DNA from: Dethiosulfovibrio faecalis
Lineage (GTDB): Bacteria > Synergistota > Synergistia > Synergistales > Dethiosulfovibrionaceae
DNA length: 64,000 bases
Assembly (NCBI RefSeq): GCF_021568795.1
Contig: NZ_JAKGUE010000010.1
Coordinates: 25,877-89,876 of the forward strand
Reading direction: 5' to 3'
Positions 24,815-34,540 of this stretch are shown here, in pieces (the stretch's first letter is position 1; the number at the start of each line of letters is the position of its first letter). The notes beneath the pieces are model-generated. The model worked only from the letters and a program-made list of their open reading frames with translations, was not told the origin of the DNA and did not search any database. Both the position numbers and the translations under genes were made by a program.

Positions 24815-26324
24815 TATCGAAAAGACAGCGAGAGGCAAAACAGGGATCGCTGGTGAGGTTCACCCCCAATTTACGGAAAGCGACCTCGTCTCCTGGCAAG
24901 GGAATATGGGAGAGGTGAACCTCGCAATTCTCCAATTCCCTGAGTTTCTCCACCGCCTCGGCCGCGACAGGATTGGTGGCCGCACAGATGCTGAGGGCGA
25001 TCATCGTCTCCTCCAGATCCAGCCCCAACATCTTGTCACCCAGAATATCCTTCTTGAGGTGCCCCAGAGAACCTATGACGTTTATAGAGAGAAGGTCGAT
25101 CCCGTCGGGAATGCCGGCCAGTATCTTCACCGCGTTTATCACTAGGCTGGACGCGGCGTGAAACAGATGGGAGTTCTTTCCAGTCACGATCGTGCCGTCC
25201 GAGAGCTCCATGGCCGCACCGGAAAACACCCCGTCGGCTCCCTTCCCCTTGGCCTTTGCGTCCCGAGCTGCATTCCTGGCGGGGACCACCACCGAACGAT
25301 CCTCCGGCTTCACCCCTAGTTCCTCCATCAGGATGGAGACCTTCTGCACTGCCGCCTTTTCAACGGCCCCGGACTGGTAGTCGCAGGAGTAATGAAAATA
25401 TCGGCGTATTACCTCCTGGGTCGCCGCCGCTCGAACCGCATCGTCGTCGTCTATGCCGAAGAAAATCTGGTTGACCCCCATGTCGGTAGGAGAACGATAG
25501 CGGGAGCGTTCTCCGGTTATCTTCTCCAGTATATGCCTGAGAAGGGGGAAGGCGTCGAGATCTCTGTTGTAGTTTACCGTCCTCTCGTCGTATTCCTCCA
25601 GATGAAAATGATCGATCAGGTTCACGTCTCCAATGTCGGCAGTAGCGGCCTCGTAGGCCACGTTGACGGGATGCTTCAAAGGCATATTCCAGACGGGAAA
25701 GGTCTCGAACTTGGCGTAACCAGCCCTGACACCCCTTCCGTGCTCGTGATACAACTGGGAAAGGCAGGTAGCCAGCTTTCCGCTTCCCGGCCCGGGAGCG
25801 GTGACCACCACAACCGGCTTCTCCGTCTCGATATAGGGGTTGGCCCCGTACCCCTCGGGGCTCACTATGGTATCCACGTCGGTAGGATATCCCTTTGTGG
25901 ACCTATGGACGTACACCTTGACCCCTCTGTGTTCAAGCTTATTTCTGAACATGACTGCCGCAGGCTGATCGTCGAAACGGGTTATCACGACGGCGCCTAT
26001 CGATATATCCCTCTCGGTGAGGTCGTCTATTATCTTGAGAACGTCCATGTCGTAGGTGATGCCGAAATCGGCCCTCATCTTCTTTCTCTCGATATCCCCG
26101 GCGTATATACATATCACGACCTCGAGCTTATCTCTGAACCTCTCAAGGAGCTTCATCTTCACGTTCGGTTCAAAACCGGGCAGAACCCTGGCGGCGTGAT
26201 AGTCGAACATGAGTTTCCCCCCGAACTCTATGTAAAGCTTGTTGTCGAACTCCTCCATTCGACGTAGGATCGCGTCCGTCTGCCGCCTGAGATATTTCTC
26301 CGAGTCGAATCCGTACCTGACCAT
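24810..26324 (-). CDS. DUF1846-family protein
   Basis: A 504-residue DUF1846 protein, the full usual length. The N-terminal half has VRYGFDSEKYLRRQTDAIL and FGGKLMFDYHAARVLPGF; a P-loop-like PGPGSGKLATCLSQLYHE follows near residue 183. The C-terminal half includes VINAVKILAGIPD and ICAATNPVA. Structures exist for this family, but its reaction is not established to my knowledge. It is transcribed alone on the minus strand, convergent with fabH. Confidence 0.88.
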   Translation of the reverse strand: MVRYGFDSEKYLRRQTDAILRRMEEFDNKLYIEFGGKLMFDYHAARVLPGFEPNVKMKLLERFRDKLEVVICIYAGDIERKKMRADFGITYDMDVLKIIDDLTERDISIGAVVITRFDDQPAAVMFRNKLEHRGVKVYVHRSTKGYPTDVDTIVSPEGYGANPYIETEKPVVVVTAPGPGSGKLATCLSQLYHEHGRGVRAGYAKFETFPVWNMPLKHPVNVAYEAATADIGDVNLIDHFHLEEYDERTVNYNRDLDAFPLLRHILEKITGERSRYRSPTDMGVNQIFFGIDDDDAVRAAATQEVIRRYFHYSCDYQSGAVEKAAVQKVSILMEELGVKPEDRSVVVPARNAARDAKAKGKGADGVFSGAAMELSDGTIVTGKNSHLFHAASSLVINAVKILAGIPDGIDLLSINVIGSLGHLKKDILGDKMLGLDLEETMIALSICAATNPVAAEAVEKLRELENCEVHLSHIPLPGDEVAFRKLGVNLTSDPCFASRCLFDR

Positions 26325-26398
26325 AAAGAGCCCCCCAAGGTCCTTAAAATAGCGCCTAGCTCCTACGCTTTTCGTCTATCGTTACGACACAACCAACG

Positions 26399-26430
26399 AA
26401 AGAGGACAGACGAAAACGCCTGTCCCCTTT
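26399..26430 (-). terminator. Probable terminator after the OpuAC-type gene
   Basis: Arms AAAGAGGACAG and CTGTCCCCTTT with an ACGAAAACGC loop; one A/C mismatch on the plus strand becomes G-U on the minus-strand RNA. It lies 27 bases after the binding-protein gene. The T tract is short. Confidence 0.6.
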
Positions 26431-26456
26431 ATATTTCCCCATCCCTCAGTATATAT

Positions 26457-27482
26457 CTAGAGTTTCTCCTTTTTCAAGGCCGCCTCCACTTTTTCTATCC
26501 TGGAATCGTTGGCGATGGGGAACCAGTTCTTCCACTGATCGGGGTAGTTTTTCAAGAACCAGATAGCCCCTTTTTCTATGGAGGTGTCGTTTTCCTCCAC
26601 ATAGGCCAAAGCCGCGTTTGTCTGACCTAGAGTAGACTCGTAATTGGCAAGTATAGTGACTGCCTGAGGGCATTTCTCGATCAAAGCTGTGCTGACCCCT
26701 ATGTGTACCTTAGAGGGGGGGAAAGCACAATCGTAGGTCTTCTCGTCCCATTTTACATGCTCGTAGGCAGGCTCCTCCAACATGGTCATATCCAACATCC
26801 CCATGAGAGGAGTGGGCTCCCAGTAGTAGGCGAAAACCGGCTCGCCCTTCTCGTAGGCCGAGAATATGGCGGTAGCCAGAGCGGCGGAGGAACCGGCACT
26901 GAAGTTCTCGTAGTATTCGTCAAGTCCATAGGCCTCCAGCTTGACCGTGTTCACCGTATAGGTAACCCATCCGGTCGGACCGTTGTAGAAACGTCCCTTG
27001 CCCTTTTCTCCTCCAGCCTTAGGAGCAAAAAGATCCTTGTATTTCTTCAGGTCCTCGACGGTCTTAAGTTCAGGGGCCATCGGCTCTATCCCTCTCTCGG
27101 GATCCCCTTCGACGACATAGGTAGGCACATACCATCCCTGAACGGCGTCGGGATAGGTGGTCCCGAGGTCGAGAACCTTGCCTTCGTTCAACAACTTCTC
27201 CCAAGATTCCTTTATGTTGTCGGACCAGATCTCGGTGGTAGCGTCGATGTCGCCTCTGGACATGCCCATCAGAATAGGCATGGTCTCGGCGAACTCGTAC
27301 TCGACCTTCACACCAAGAGCGTGTTCCAGGACGAAACCAACGATCCTGTTATGAAGCTGAACGCTGTCCCAGCTGAAATCCCCCATCTTGATGGTGGGGG
27401 CCTTTGCCGCCATGGCGGGAAGGGACATGAAACACATAAGGGCCACTAGAAAACCTATCACGTAACGATTACGATATGGCAT
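26457..27482 (-). CDS. Glycine betaine/proline ABC transporter substrate-binding protein (OpuAC-type)
   Basis: A 341-residue exported binding protein. The signal peptide is GFLVALMCFMSLPAMAA. The OpuAC/ProX-type body has TIKMGDFSWDSVQLHNRI, EFAETMPILMGMSRGDIDATTEIW, and several tryptophans and tyrosines that would form an aromatic cage for a quaternary amine. There is no lipobox. No ATPase or permease gene is adjacent, and terminators bracket it, so it is an orphan binding protein. In an amino-acid fermenter it may supply betaine as substrate or osmolyte; which one is inference. Confidence 0.88.
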   Translation of the reverse strand: MPYRNRYVIGFLVALMCFMSLPAMAAKAPTIKMGDFSWDSVQLHNRIVGFVLEHALGVKVEYEFAETMPILMGMSRGDIDATTEIWSDNIKESWEKLLNEGKVLDLGTTYPDAVQGWYVPTYVVEGDPERGIEPMAPELKTVEDLKKYKDLFAPKAGGEKGKGRFYNGPTGWVTYTVNTVKLEAYGLDEYYENFSAGSSAALATAIFSAYEKGEPVFAYYWEPTPLMGMLDMTMLEEPAYEHVKWDEKTYDCAFPPSKVHIGVSTALIEKCPQAVTILANYESTLGQTNAALAYVEENDTSIEKGAIWFLKNYPDQWKNWFPIANDSRIEKVEAALKKEKL

Positions 27483-27622
27483 TGCATACCTCCTTTGGGG
27501 CTATGGCCGCCTAGACGACCTTCGTAAATACCGATTGAAAAACATTAAGGGAAAAGGGAATTGATTATAGAGATGATAAGTAAACTCTGTTTATTGTACC
27601 ATCGAGACGGTGAGAGGTCAAA

Positions 27623-27657
27623 AAGAGGCGTCCCGTCAGGACAACGGGGCGCCTCTT
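27623..27657 (-). terminator. Intrinsic terminator after DUF1015 gene
   Basis: A 14-bp stem (AAGAGGCGTCCCGT with ACGGGGCGCCTCTT, one wobble) and a 6-base loop, followed on the minus strand by five T. It closes the serA-serC-DUF1015 unit. Confidence 0.85.
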
Positions 27658-27663
27658 CTCAAG

Positions 27664-28938
27664 TCAATCCAGGGTAAGTCTCCTGGTCTCCAGGTAATAC
27701 CTTTTTTCCGGGGCTTCCCCTATGGAAAACGTTTTTCTGGGATAGGGTCCAACGTTGCGAATTCTGTCGAAGAAGCTCTTCTTGTCCACGTCGGGCAACA
27801 GTATCCCGAGGTTGCCATCCACTTTTGAAAGCTGGGACACCACGTCCTCACCGTGAATGTAGTCTAGAGCGACGTCATCACGACCTTCAAGATAGTCGTC
27901 CAAAAAAGCCTGGACGTGCTCCACCGTCAACTCCGGGCCAGCCTTGACGAAAGAGAGATTTCCCTCGGTCGTTCCGTAGGAGATCCCTATCCTGTGATCG
28001 TCTCCATCTCTTCCGGTAAAAGGAGCACCAGCCTGAAATCTTCCGTCCAAGGCTTTAGCCATCTCCTCCACGAAGCGCTCCGGGTTCAGGCCGAAGAGGA
28101 CTCTGTGGATCGGATGAAACGGCAGCCCTTCGTCGTGGACGTTCTCCACCTCCACGAGAGCCCAACGGGACGGGTGGTCCATAGGGGCTCCAGCGGCCTT
28201 GTTTTCCTCCCAGATGCCTTTTGCAGCAGCCAGAGAGTGGTTTCCGTCTCCGACGGCGAAAAGCAATCCCTTCGATACGAGTCCTTCCAACGCCTCGGCT
28301 ATTGAGTTTTCCATCTCGCTAGGCACCCTCCAGCCGGAGATGTGCCCGCCGTTTTGGATCAGCTCAAAATCGTAAACCTTCTCCATGTCGTCCCGACGAC
28401 TATACAGGGTTTCTATCAACGTCCCCTTCGGGTCGTCCACCAACAGAAGGATGTGAGGCATGTCCATGACAGCACCTCTCCTGATGTCCATTCTGGGAGG
28501 GATCCTCTCCAAGACGGTGCCCTCGGTCGGGCGAATCATGGCCTCCGCTCCTTTGTCGAAGCTGTAGTTCTCCAGATCGACCGCCATGATCAGGCCCTTT
28601 CGGGACGAGACATAGGGAGTGGATCGATCGACCAGGATGAAGCTCTCGCCCGCTTTGGCCAGAACTCCTCTGTCCAGATAGCCCTTCATAGTATCGTTTA
28701 TGGCGGAGATTCGGTCCTCGATCCTTCCCTCCTCGAGATAGGCCTCCGGCAGAATCATCCTGAGAGCCGAGGGAGAGTCACCTACCAGTTTCTCCGTCTG
28801 TCTCCAATAGTCCGGCTCGGAGGTGAACTGGTCGCAGGCCACCACGGACCAGGTCTCGAGGGATACGCCGTCGCCGGGAAGATATACCTTCGGAACGGCG
28901 ACGCCCAGGGCAGACAGTCTGTCTCTGGCATCGGCCAT
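27664..28938 (-). CDS. DUF1015-family protein
   Basis: A 424-residue DUF1015 protein. Family signatures include KVYLPGDGVSLETWSVVACDQFTSEPDYW near the N-terminus (split by Asp/Glu positions), VDRSTPYVSSRKGLIMAVD, and the central FAVGDGNHSLAAAKGIWE with a Gly-Asp-Gly-Asn-His core typical of a nucleotide or metal site. It lies 6 bases after serC in the serA-serC-DUF1015 unit, a pairing seen in other anaerobes. The biochemical role is unknown, but co-occurrence suggests a link to serine metabolism. Confidence 0.88.
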   Translation of the reverse strand: MADARDRLSALGVAVPKVYLPGDGVSLETWSVVACDQFTSEPDYWRQTEKLVGDSPSALRMILPEAYLEEGRIEDRISAINDTMKGYLDRGVLAKAGESFILVDRSTPYVSSRKGLIMAVDLENYSFDKGAEAMIRPTEGTVLERIPPRMDIRRGAVMDMPHILLLVDDPKGTLIETLYSRRDDMEKVYDFELIQNGGHISGWRVPSEMENSIAEALEGLVSKGLLFAVGDGNHSLAAAKGIWEENKAAGAPMDHPSRWALVEVENVHDEGLPFHPIHRVLFGLNPERFVEEMAKALDGRFQAGAPFTGRDGDDHRIGISYGTTEGNLSFVKAGPELTVEHVQAFLDDYLEGRDDVALDYIHGEDVVSQLSKVDGNLGILLPDVDKKSFFDRIRNVGPYPRKTFSIGEAPEKRYYLETRRLTLD

Positions 28939-28944
28939 AGTAAC

Positions 28945-30030
28945 TTACCTCTTCTCCTTCATGAAGGCCTTCATGAACTCGGCCAGTTCCCCGGCGCCCT
29001 CGACGGTCATGGAGTTGTAAAGCGAGGCCCTGCAGCCTCCGACGCTTCTGTGTCCCTTGAGCCCCATCATACCCTTCGACGTGGCCTCGGCGACAAATGC
29101 CTTCTCCAGATCCTCCGAGGAAAGACGGAACACGACGTTCATCTCGGAGCGGTATCTCTGGTCCACAGGGCAACGGTAAAATCCGTCGCTGCCGTCTATT
29201 ACGTCGTACACGAGGGCAGCCTTGTCTCGATTGTGCTTGGCCATGGCCTCTATGCCGCCCATGCGCTTCATCCTTTCCAGGACCAGCTTCATAGCCCAGA
29301 TGGAAAAGACCGGCGGGGTGTTATAAAGGGAGTCCTTGCCGGCGTGGATCCTGTAATCCAAATAGACAGGAAGGCCGTCGGCGCAACGCTCCAGCAGGTC
29401 ATCTCTTACAATCACGACGGTAACACCGGCGGGGCCGAGGTTCTTCTGGGCTCCGGCGTATATCAGACCGAACTTCTCCACCGGAACGGGATGGCTCATT
29501 ATATCGCTGGACATATCGCAAAACAGGGGAACGTCTCCCGTATCGGGCCAATCCTTCCACTGGACCCCTCCTATCGTCTCGTTGGAGGTGATGTAGACAT
29601 AGGACGATCCGTCCGACGGCTTGATATCTCCGGCATCGGGCAAAGAGACATATCCCTCGGATTTGCCGTCAAAGAGGACGTTTACCGAACCGATCTTCTT
29701 GGCGTCGTCGTAGGCCTTTTTCGACCATGAACCGGATACGACGAAATCGCAATGGCCATCTTTAGGAAGGAAGTTCATCGGTATCATCCCGAACTGAAGT
29801 GTAGCCCCGCCTCCCAGAAGAAGAACCTTGTAGTTCTCCGGAACTTCGAAAAGCTCCCTTATAAGCGAGATGGCTCCCATGTGGACCTCGTCGTAGGTGG
29901 TGCTTCTGTGGCTGGTCTCTATGAGAGAGAGGCCCGAGTCGCCGTACTCCACCATGTTCTTCTGTATCTCCTCGAACACCTCCAGAGGAAGTACCGACGG
30001 TCCGGCGTAGAAGTTCAGTTTTCTGGTCAT
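28945..30030 (-). CDS. serC: Phosphoserine aminotransferase
   Basis: A 361-residue class V aminotransferase that converts 3-phosphohydroxypyruvate and glutamate to phosphoserine. It begins LNFYAGPSVLPLEV, and the PLP-binding lysine lies in YAGAQKNLGPAGVT. The phosphate-loop segment SHRSTTYDEVH and the C-terminal GHRSVGGCRASLYN are also typical of SerC. It follows serA by 1 base and precedes the DUF1015 gene by 6. The final step enzyme, SerB, is not in the window. Confidence 0.95.
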   Translation of the reverse strand: MTRKLNFYAGPSVLPLEVFEEIQKNMVEYGDSGLSLIETSHRSTTYDEVHMGAISLIRELFEVPENYKVLLLGGGATLQFGMIPMNFLPKDGHCDFVVSGSWSKKAYDDAKKIGSVNVLFDGKSEGYVSLPDAGDIKPSDGSSYVYITSNETIGGVQWKDWPDTGDVPLFCDMSSDIMSHPVPVEKFGLIYAGAQKNLGPAGVTVVIVRDDLLERCADGLPVYLDYRIHAGKDSLYNTPPVFSIWAMKLVLERMKRMGGIEAMAKHNRDKAALVYDVIDGSDGFYRCPVDQRYRSEMNVVFRLSSEDLEKAFVAEATSKGMMGLKGHRSVGGCRASLYNSMTVEGAGELAEFMKAFMKEKR

Positions 30031-30031
30031 A

Positions 30032-30934
30032 TTACAGGACTCCTTTCTCCAGGTTCTCCTGGATTATGCTCTCAACCTCATCGCCGATGCGAAGAAGGTT
30101 TTCCGAGGTGCTGGCTCCTATGTGGGGGGCCATGAGAACCCTGGGCGCCTTCAATAAGGGATAGTCCTCGGCGGGAGGATCGCTGGGCCACACGTCGGTG
30201 CAGTAGGCTCCCAGCTTGCCGCTCTCAAGGGCGGCAGCGACGGCGGCAGCGTCCACGCACAGGCCCCGTCCGGTGTTCACCAAAATCGCACCGTCCTTCA
30301 TGGCTTCGATGACATCCGAGTTTATCAAACCTCTGGTATCGTCGGTCAAAGGCAGATGGAGGGATATGTAGTCCCCTTTCGAAACCGCCTCCTTGACATC
30401 CGATAGGATCTTGACATCCAGGCCAGATAGTACTTTTTTGGAAGAATCGAAGGGATAGTAAGCGAAGACCTCCATGCCAAAGGCAGCAGCTCTTTTGCCT
30501 ACCTCCATGGCTATGTTGCCCAAACCGAAAAGGGTGAGCTTCTTGCCGTAAAGTTCGGTTCTCTTGAGCTTCTTCTTCTCCCAGGCGCCGGAAGACATGG
30601 ATTCGTGGGCCTCGACGAGACGGTTGGGAACCGCCAGCATCATGGCGAAGGCCAGTTCCGCCACAGCGACGGACGATGCCTTGGGAGTGTTTCTCACCGA
30701 GATGCCTTTGGAGGCGGCGAACTCCTTGTCTATGTTGTCGGTGCCGACCCCACCCCTTATTATCAGCTTTAGGTTGGAGGCCTTCTCGATATAGTCCCTG
30801 GTACATTTGGTCTTGCTCCTAACCAAGACGACATCTGCCTCGGGAAGCCTGCCTGTATCGTCGGTGACCTCGCCAAAACGAGACAGACGATCGGGAAGGG
30901 ATGGATCGAACGCGTCGGAAATAAGTATCAACAT
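30032..30934 (-). CDS. serA: D-3-phosphoglycerate dehydrogenase, short form
   Basis: A 300-residue NAD-dependent 2-hydroxyacid dehydrogenase. It has the Rossmann nucleotide-binding loop LFGLGNIAMEVGKRAA, the conserved Arg in IIRGGVGTDNID, and a catalytic His in MAPHIGASTSEN. It lacks the C-terminal ACT regulatory domain of long SerA, so it is probably not serine-inhibited. ATG 30934 has GGAG 8 bases upstream; an earlier GTG overlaps that site. Adjacency to serC supports the assignment over other family members. Confidence 0.92.
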   Translation of the reverse strand: MLILISDAFDPSLPDRLSRFGEVTDDTGRLPEADVVLVRSKTKCTRDYIEKASNLKLIIRGGVGTDNIDKEFAASKGISVRNTPKASSVAVAELAFAMMLAVPNRLVEAHESMSSGAWEKKKLKRTELYGKKLTLFGLGNIAMEVGKRAAAFGMEVFAYYPFDSSKKVLSGLDVKILSDVKEAVSKGDYISLHLPLTDDTRGLINSDVIEAMKDGAILVNTGRGLCVDAAAVAAALESGKLGAYCTDVWPSDPPAEDYPLLKAPRVLMAPHIGASTSENLLRIGDEVESIIQENLEKGVL

Positions 30935-31084
30935 AGCTATCACTCCTCGTGCCAGGATAAAAAGAAAGATTTGGTAATTCTACAAAAGAAAGGAGCCTTT
31001 TTGCAAGTGGAAATTTCCACATCGCAAAAAAGACTCCTGTCGAATTTATCGTCTATTGCCCTACTTTATCGATTTGAGAGGCCC

Positions 31085-32842
31085 TTACGATCTAATAGGC
31101 CCGCCCGAAAGCAGGATATCGAATCGATCATGGGGAATCGGAGGGCTGAAAAGATATCCCTGTAAAACATCGCATCCGATAGCCCCGAGGATCCTCATCT
31201 GCTCTGCCGTCTCGACCCCCTCGGCTACCACCTCCTTGCCCAGAGAGTGGGCCAGGGTAACCACAGCCTCGGCTATAGCCAGATCTCCCTTGTCATCGGG
31301 GATACCGGAGACGAAAGACCTGTCGATCTTCAGACGGCGGACGGGAAAACTCTTCAGGTAGGCCATAGAGGAATAGCCTGTACCGAAGTCGTCTATGGAT
31401 ATGCCGATCCCCCTTCTGACCAGATTATTCATGACCTCCACCGCCCGATCCTCTGACTTGACGAACACGTTTTCTGTAAGCTCCATATCCAACGAGCCAC
31501 AGGGGAAACCGGTCTCCTGAAGGATCTGCTCCACCTTGCTGACAAGTGCGGGGTCACTGAATTGGCGAGCAGACAGGTTGACCGACAGGCGCAGTTTTGG
31601 AAATAGCTCCAGCCAATTCAAGGACTGAGAACAGGCTCTTCGTAAAACCCACTCTCCAAGGGGAATGATTATCCCCAGCTGCTCCGCCACAGGGATAAAC
31701 TCGTCTGGCATGACGAACCTTCCAAGTCGACTGGATCGCCAACGAAGAAGGGCCTCCATTCCGTTGATATCCCCTGTCCTGGCGTTCACGGTAGGCTGAT
31801 AATAGACCTCGAACTCGTCCAGATCGATGGCCTCTCTGATGTGAGCCCCTACATGGAAATAGCTCTGAGCCTCCTGGGATAGAGACTGGGAGAAAAGACG
31901 GAACGACCCCTTGCCGGAGATCTTGGCGGCCTGAAGGGCGACGCCTGCGTTGGTGAGGAGATCGTCATCATCGTCTCCGTCGTCCGGGAATATCACGACC
32001 CCGCAGCTCATGGAGAGATCGACCCTCTGCCCTCCCATAGAAATCGGCTCGGAGAGAATCTTACCCAGATCCTCCGCCGTCTTGAAAACCGCCGAACGAT
32101 CCACTATACCGGGGAGGATCAAGGCGAATTCATCGCCCCCTATTCTGGCAACGGTTCCTCCATCGTTCTCGAAATCCTTCAGCCTGTTCCCAACGGCAAC
32201 GAGGACCTCGTTTCCTACGGAGTGTCCCAAGGAACCGTTTATATAGCTGAAATCGTCGAGATCGCACAGAAACAGTCCCAGCATAGTACCATTATGACGG
32301 GTCATCGACACGGCCATATCGAGCCTGTCCAGAAAAAGGACCCTGTTGGGCAAGCCGGTCAGACCGTCCATCTGTCTTTCAAGACGAAGGGAATCGGAGA
32401 TGCTGCGCAATTCGTCGTTCTGCGAGTTGACCAGTTTCTCCAGCCTTAGGCGATACTCGCGGTTCTCCCTTTTAAGAGAGGCCTTGGCCAAAGCCTGATC
32501 CACAGCGTGACGGAGCATCTCCACGTCCGTTACAGGTTTCATCAGATAATCCCATGTTCCCAGTCGGATAGCCTTCGCCACGTCGGCCACGTCTCCATCG
32601 CCGGAGACCATTATCACAGGAAGGTCGGGAAAACGGGGAACCACTCGCTCCAAAACGTCCAATCCGGAGATCCCCGGCATCATTATGTCGAGCAACATAA
32701 GATCGGGGACATCGGTCTCCAAGGCTTCCAAAGCATCCTCCCCCGAGGAATGTCTCACCACTACGTGACCGAAATCCTCTAGGCACAGAGCCAGACTCTC
32801 CCTCACGGAGACATTATCGTCCACTACCATGATCGACGCCAT
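31085..32842 (-). CDS. Response regulator with GGDEF and EAL domains
   Basis: A 585-residue soluble protein. The receiver domain (about residues 1 to 120) has the phospho-Asp in DLMLLDIMMPG. A short coiled linker leads to a GGDEF domain with an intact RIGGDEFALILPG motif, and then to an EAL domain with MEALLRWRS, a DDFGTGYSS loop and an AEGVET end. Both cyclic-di-GMP synthesis and hydrolysis motifs look intact, so the net direction is unclear and could depend on phosphorylation. It overlaps the stand-alone receiver gene by 29 bases, making it the output end of the ErcA-like kinase operon. Confidence 0.93.
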   Translation of the reverse strand: MASIMVVDDNVSVRESLALCLEDFGHVVVRHSSGEDALEALETDVPDLMLLDIMMPGISGLDVLERVVPRFPDLPVIMVSGDGDVADVAKAIRLGTWDYLMKPVTDVEMLRHAVDQALAKASLKRENREYRLRLEKLVNSQNDELRSISDSLRLERQMDGLTGLPNRVLFLDRLDMAVSMTRHNGTMLGLFLCDLDDFSYINGSLGHSVGNEVLVAVGNRLKDFENDGGTVARIGGDEFALILPGIVDRSAVFKTAEDLGKILSEPISMGGQRVDLSMSCGVVIFPDDGDDDDDLLTNAGVALQAAKISGKGSFRLFSQSLSQEAQSYFHVGAHIREAIDLDEFEVYYQPTVNARTGDINGMEALLRWRSSRLGRFVMPDEFIPVAEQLGIIIPLGEWVLRRACSQSLNWLELFPKLRLSVNLSARQFSDPALVSKVEQILQETGFPCGSLDMELTENVFVKSEDRAVEVMNNLVRRGIGISIDDFGTGYSSMAYLKSFPVRRLKIDRSFVSGIPDDKGDLAIAEAVVTLAHSLGKEVVAEGVETAEQMRILGAIGCDVLQGYLFSPPIPHDRFDILLSGGPIRS

Positions 32843-33212
32843 GATTTGACACCTCCTGGGAAAGGGCCTGTATCTCGTCCAACAATACGGTCAGGTCGAC
32901 TAGAGGTTTCCTGAACACCGGGACATCCTCCAGCTCGACATATCGGGAGCCGGGGTCGAAATCGGGAGAACCGGTATAAATCACGCAGGGAAGATCCGGG
33001 TAAAGCTCCCTCATGTGAAGAATCAGCCGATCCCCCGACATGGCGGGAAGCCTAAGGTCGACCACGGCCACGTCCACCCGGTTAGATCTAATCCATTCGT
33101 ACGCACCTTCCCCGGAGTTGAAGGAGAAAACCTCATAGCCGCAATCCTCCAAGAAAGCCACTAAAGTAGCGCAAACGCTCAGATCGTCGTCCACCACCAT
33201 AACACGAGTCAA
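32814..33212 (-). CDS. Stand-alone receiver-domain response regulator
   Basis: A 132-residue CheY-like receiver with the acidic pocket in VMVVDDDLSV, the phospho-Asp in VAVVDLRLPAMSG, the switch Thr in VIYTGSP and the Lys in VFRKPLV. No output domain follows. It overlaps the kinase stop by ATGA and the GGDEF-EAL gene by 29 bases. It probably relays phosphate from the kinase, or competes with the receiver of the next protein. Confidence 0.92.
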   Translation of the reverse strand: MTRVMVVDDDLSVCATLVAFLEDCGYEVFSFNSGEGAYEWIRSNRVDVAVVDLRLPAMSGDRLILHMRELYPDLPCVIYTGSPDFDPGSRYVELEDVPVFRKPLVDLTVLLDEIQALSQEVSNHGVDHGSGR

Positions 33213-34540
33213 ACTCGCTCATCCCCTCCTGCAGGAAGATCCACCATAAATCTACACCCTCCACCGTCGAGCCTCTCCAAGGACATCGCTCCATCGTGGT
33301 TCTCAACCACTATGAAATAAGACACCGATAGCCCCAGGCCGGTTCCCTCCCCGACTTTTTTTGTGGTGAAAAAGGGCTCAAACACCCTTCTGGCAACCTC
33401 GTCGGAAACGCCCGGCCCGTTGTCCTGAACCACGAGCCTTACGTAGTCCCCTTTGTCGAGGACAGAGAGATAGAGTTTCGGTCTCTCCACATGGGCCTCC
33501 CACATCGCCTGAGAGGCGTTTTTCATCAGGTTCAGCAGAACCTGTTGAATCTGCCCGGGCTCGCATCTGACCTCGGGAAGATCGTCGTCGTATTCTTTAA
33601 AGATCTCGATCCCCCTGAAATCGAATTTTTTCTTCAGGTCATAGTCGTTTTTAGCCAATTCCAGGGTTCGATCCATCAGAGACGGAAGATCGCAGGGAAG
33701 ATGGTCCTTCCCTTTTCTGGCGAAACTGAGCATCTCCTTGACTATCCCTGCGGCCCTTTCGCTGGATTCCTGTATGGCATCCAACATATCCGGTATCTTT
33801 CTGGAGTCCAGATAGCGCCGCAGTCCCTCCATGTCGATGCCCGATTCGGCAGCGGCTTTTTCGTTCGCCGGCATGGAGGATAGCAACCTGTTTCTTAAGA
33901 CGGCGGCGCTCTGAAGTATCCCGGCCAGAGGGTTGTTTATCTCGTGTGCCATACCGGCTGCCAGCCCCCCGACCGAAAGCATCTTCTCCGATTGTATCAT
34001 CATCTCTTCCAGACGAACCTGCTCCGTGACGTCGTCGATTCGAATAACCGCACCCTGTAATCCGTTGGCTATAAGGGGATAGACCGTTATGTCCTCTAAA
34101 CGCCCCTCTCCCTCGGAAGAGGACGAAACCTTCTTCATAAATCTAGGCTCCCTGTCCGACAAGGACTGCCTTATGCTGTCCAATTGAGTCTCCAACTCGG
34201 GAAAGACCGATACCAGAGATCGGCCTAAAGCGTTCGGCTCCTCCACTCCGGTCAGTATTTCCGCCCCTCTGTTCCACTGGGTCACGTTGAAGTCGGGGTC
34301 GACCGCCACCAAAACCGAGGGCATAGAGTCTATGACGTTCTCCAGATAAGCACGAAGTCGCCTCAGCTCGTCCTCCGCGAGACGACGCTCCTCTATCTCC
34401 CTCTCCAGCTCTCTGACCTTTCTCTGCAGCTCGGGATAATAGCTCTTTCTGCCGGACACGCCTCCCAAACCCACGATCTTCAACCGAAGGTCGGCGTCCT
34501 CCCGTCCGTTTTCTCCTCGGCCCTCAAAGCGCTCTGACAT
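33209..34540 (-). CDS. Soluble PAS sensor histidine kinase (ErcS-like)
   Basis: A 443-residue kinase without membrane helices. A coiled coil (about residues 35 to 65, REIEERRLAEDELRRLR) leads into a PAS domain (about 66 to 190). A HisKA domain follows with the phospho-His in GMAHEINNPLAG, and an HATPase_c domain with an N-box LLNLMKNASQA and G-box GEGTGLGLS. The cytoplasmic location implies an internal cue. The gene overlaps the ErcA-like dehydrogenase by 17 bases, as in pseudomonad ErcA/ErcS pairs, so the signal may concern alcohol or redox metabolism (inference). Confidence 0.92.
   Translation of the reverse strand: MSERFEGRGENGREDADLRLKIVGLGGVSGRKSYYPELQRKVRELEREIEERRLAEDELRRLRAYLENVIDSMPSVLVAVDPDFNVTQWNRGAEILTGVEEPNALGRSLVSVFPELETQLDSIRQSLSDREPRFMKKVSSSSEGEGRLEDITVYPLIANGLQGAVIRIDDVTEQVRLEEMMIQSEKMLSVGGLAAGMAHEINNPLAGILQSAAVLRNRLLSSMPANEKAAAESGIDMEGLRRYLDSRKIPDMLDAIQESSERAAGIVKEMLSFARKGKDHLPCDLPSLMDRTLELAKNDYDLKKKFDFRGIEIFKEYDDDLPEVRCEPGQIQQVLLNLMKNASQAMWEAHVERPKLYLSVLDKGDYVRLVVQDNGPGVSDEVARRVFEPFFTTKKVGEGTGLGLSVSYFIVVENHDGAMSLERLDGGGCRFMVDLPAGGDERV

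Noticed and set aside
24092..24856. Plus-strand frame of 254 codons over fabH
   Set aside because: Out-of-frame reading of fabH, Arg-rich, and fabH has its catalytic triad intact.
28342..29730. Plus-strand frame of 462 codons
   Set aside because: Antisense to DUF1015 and serC, both recognised. The translation is His/Gly-rich with no family features.
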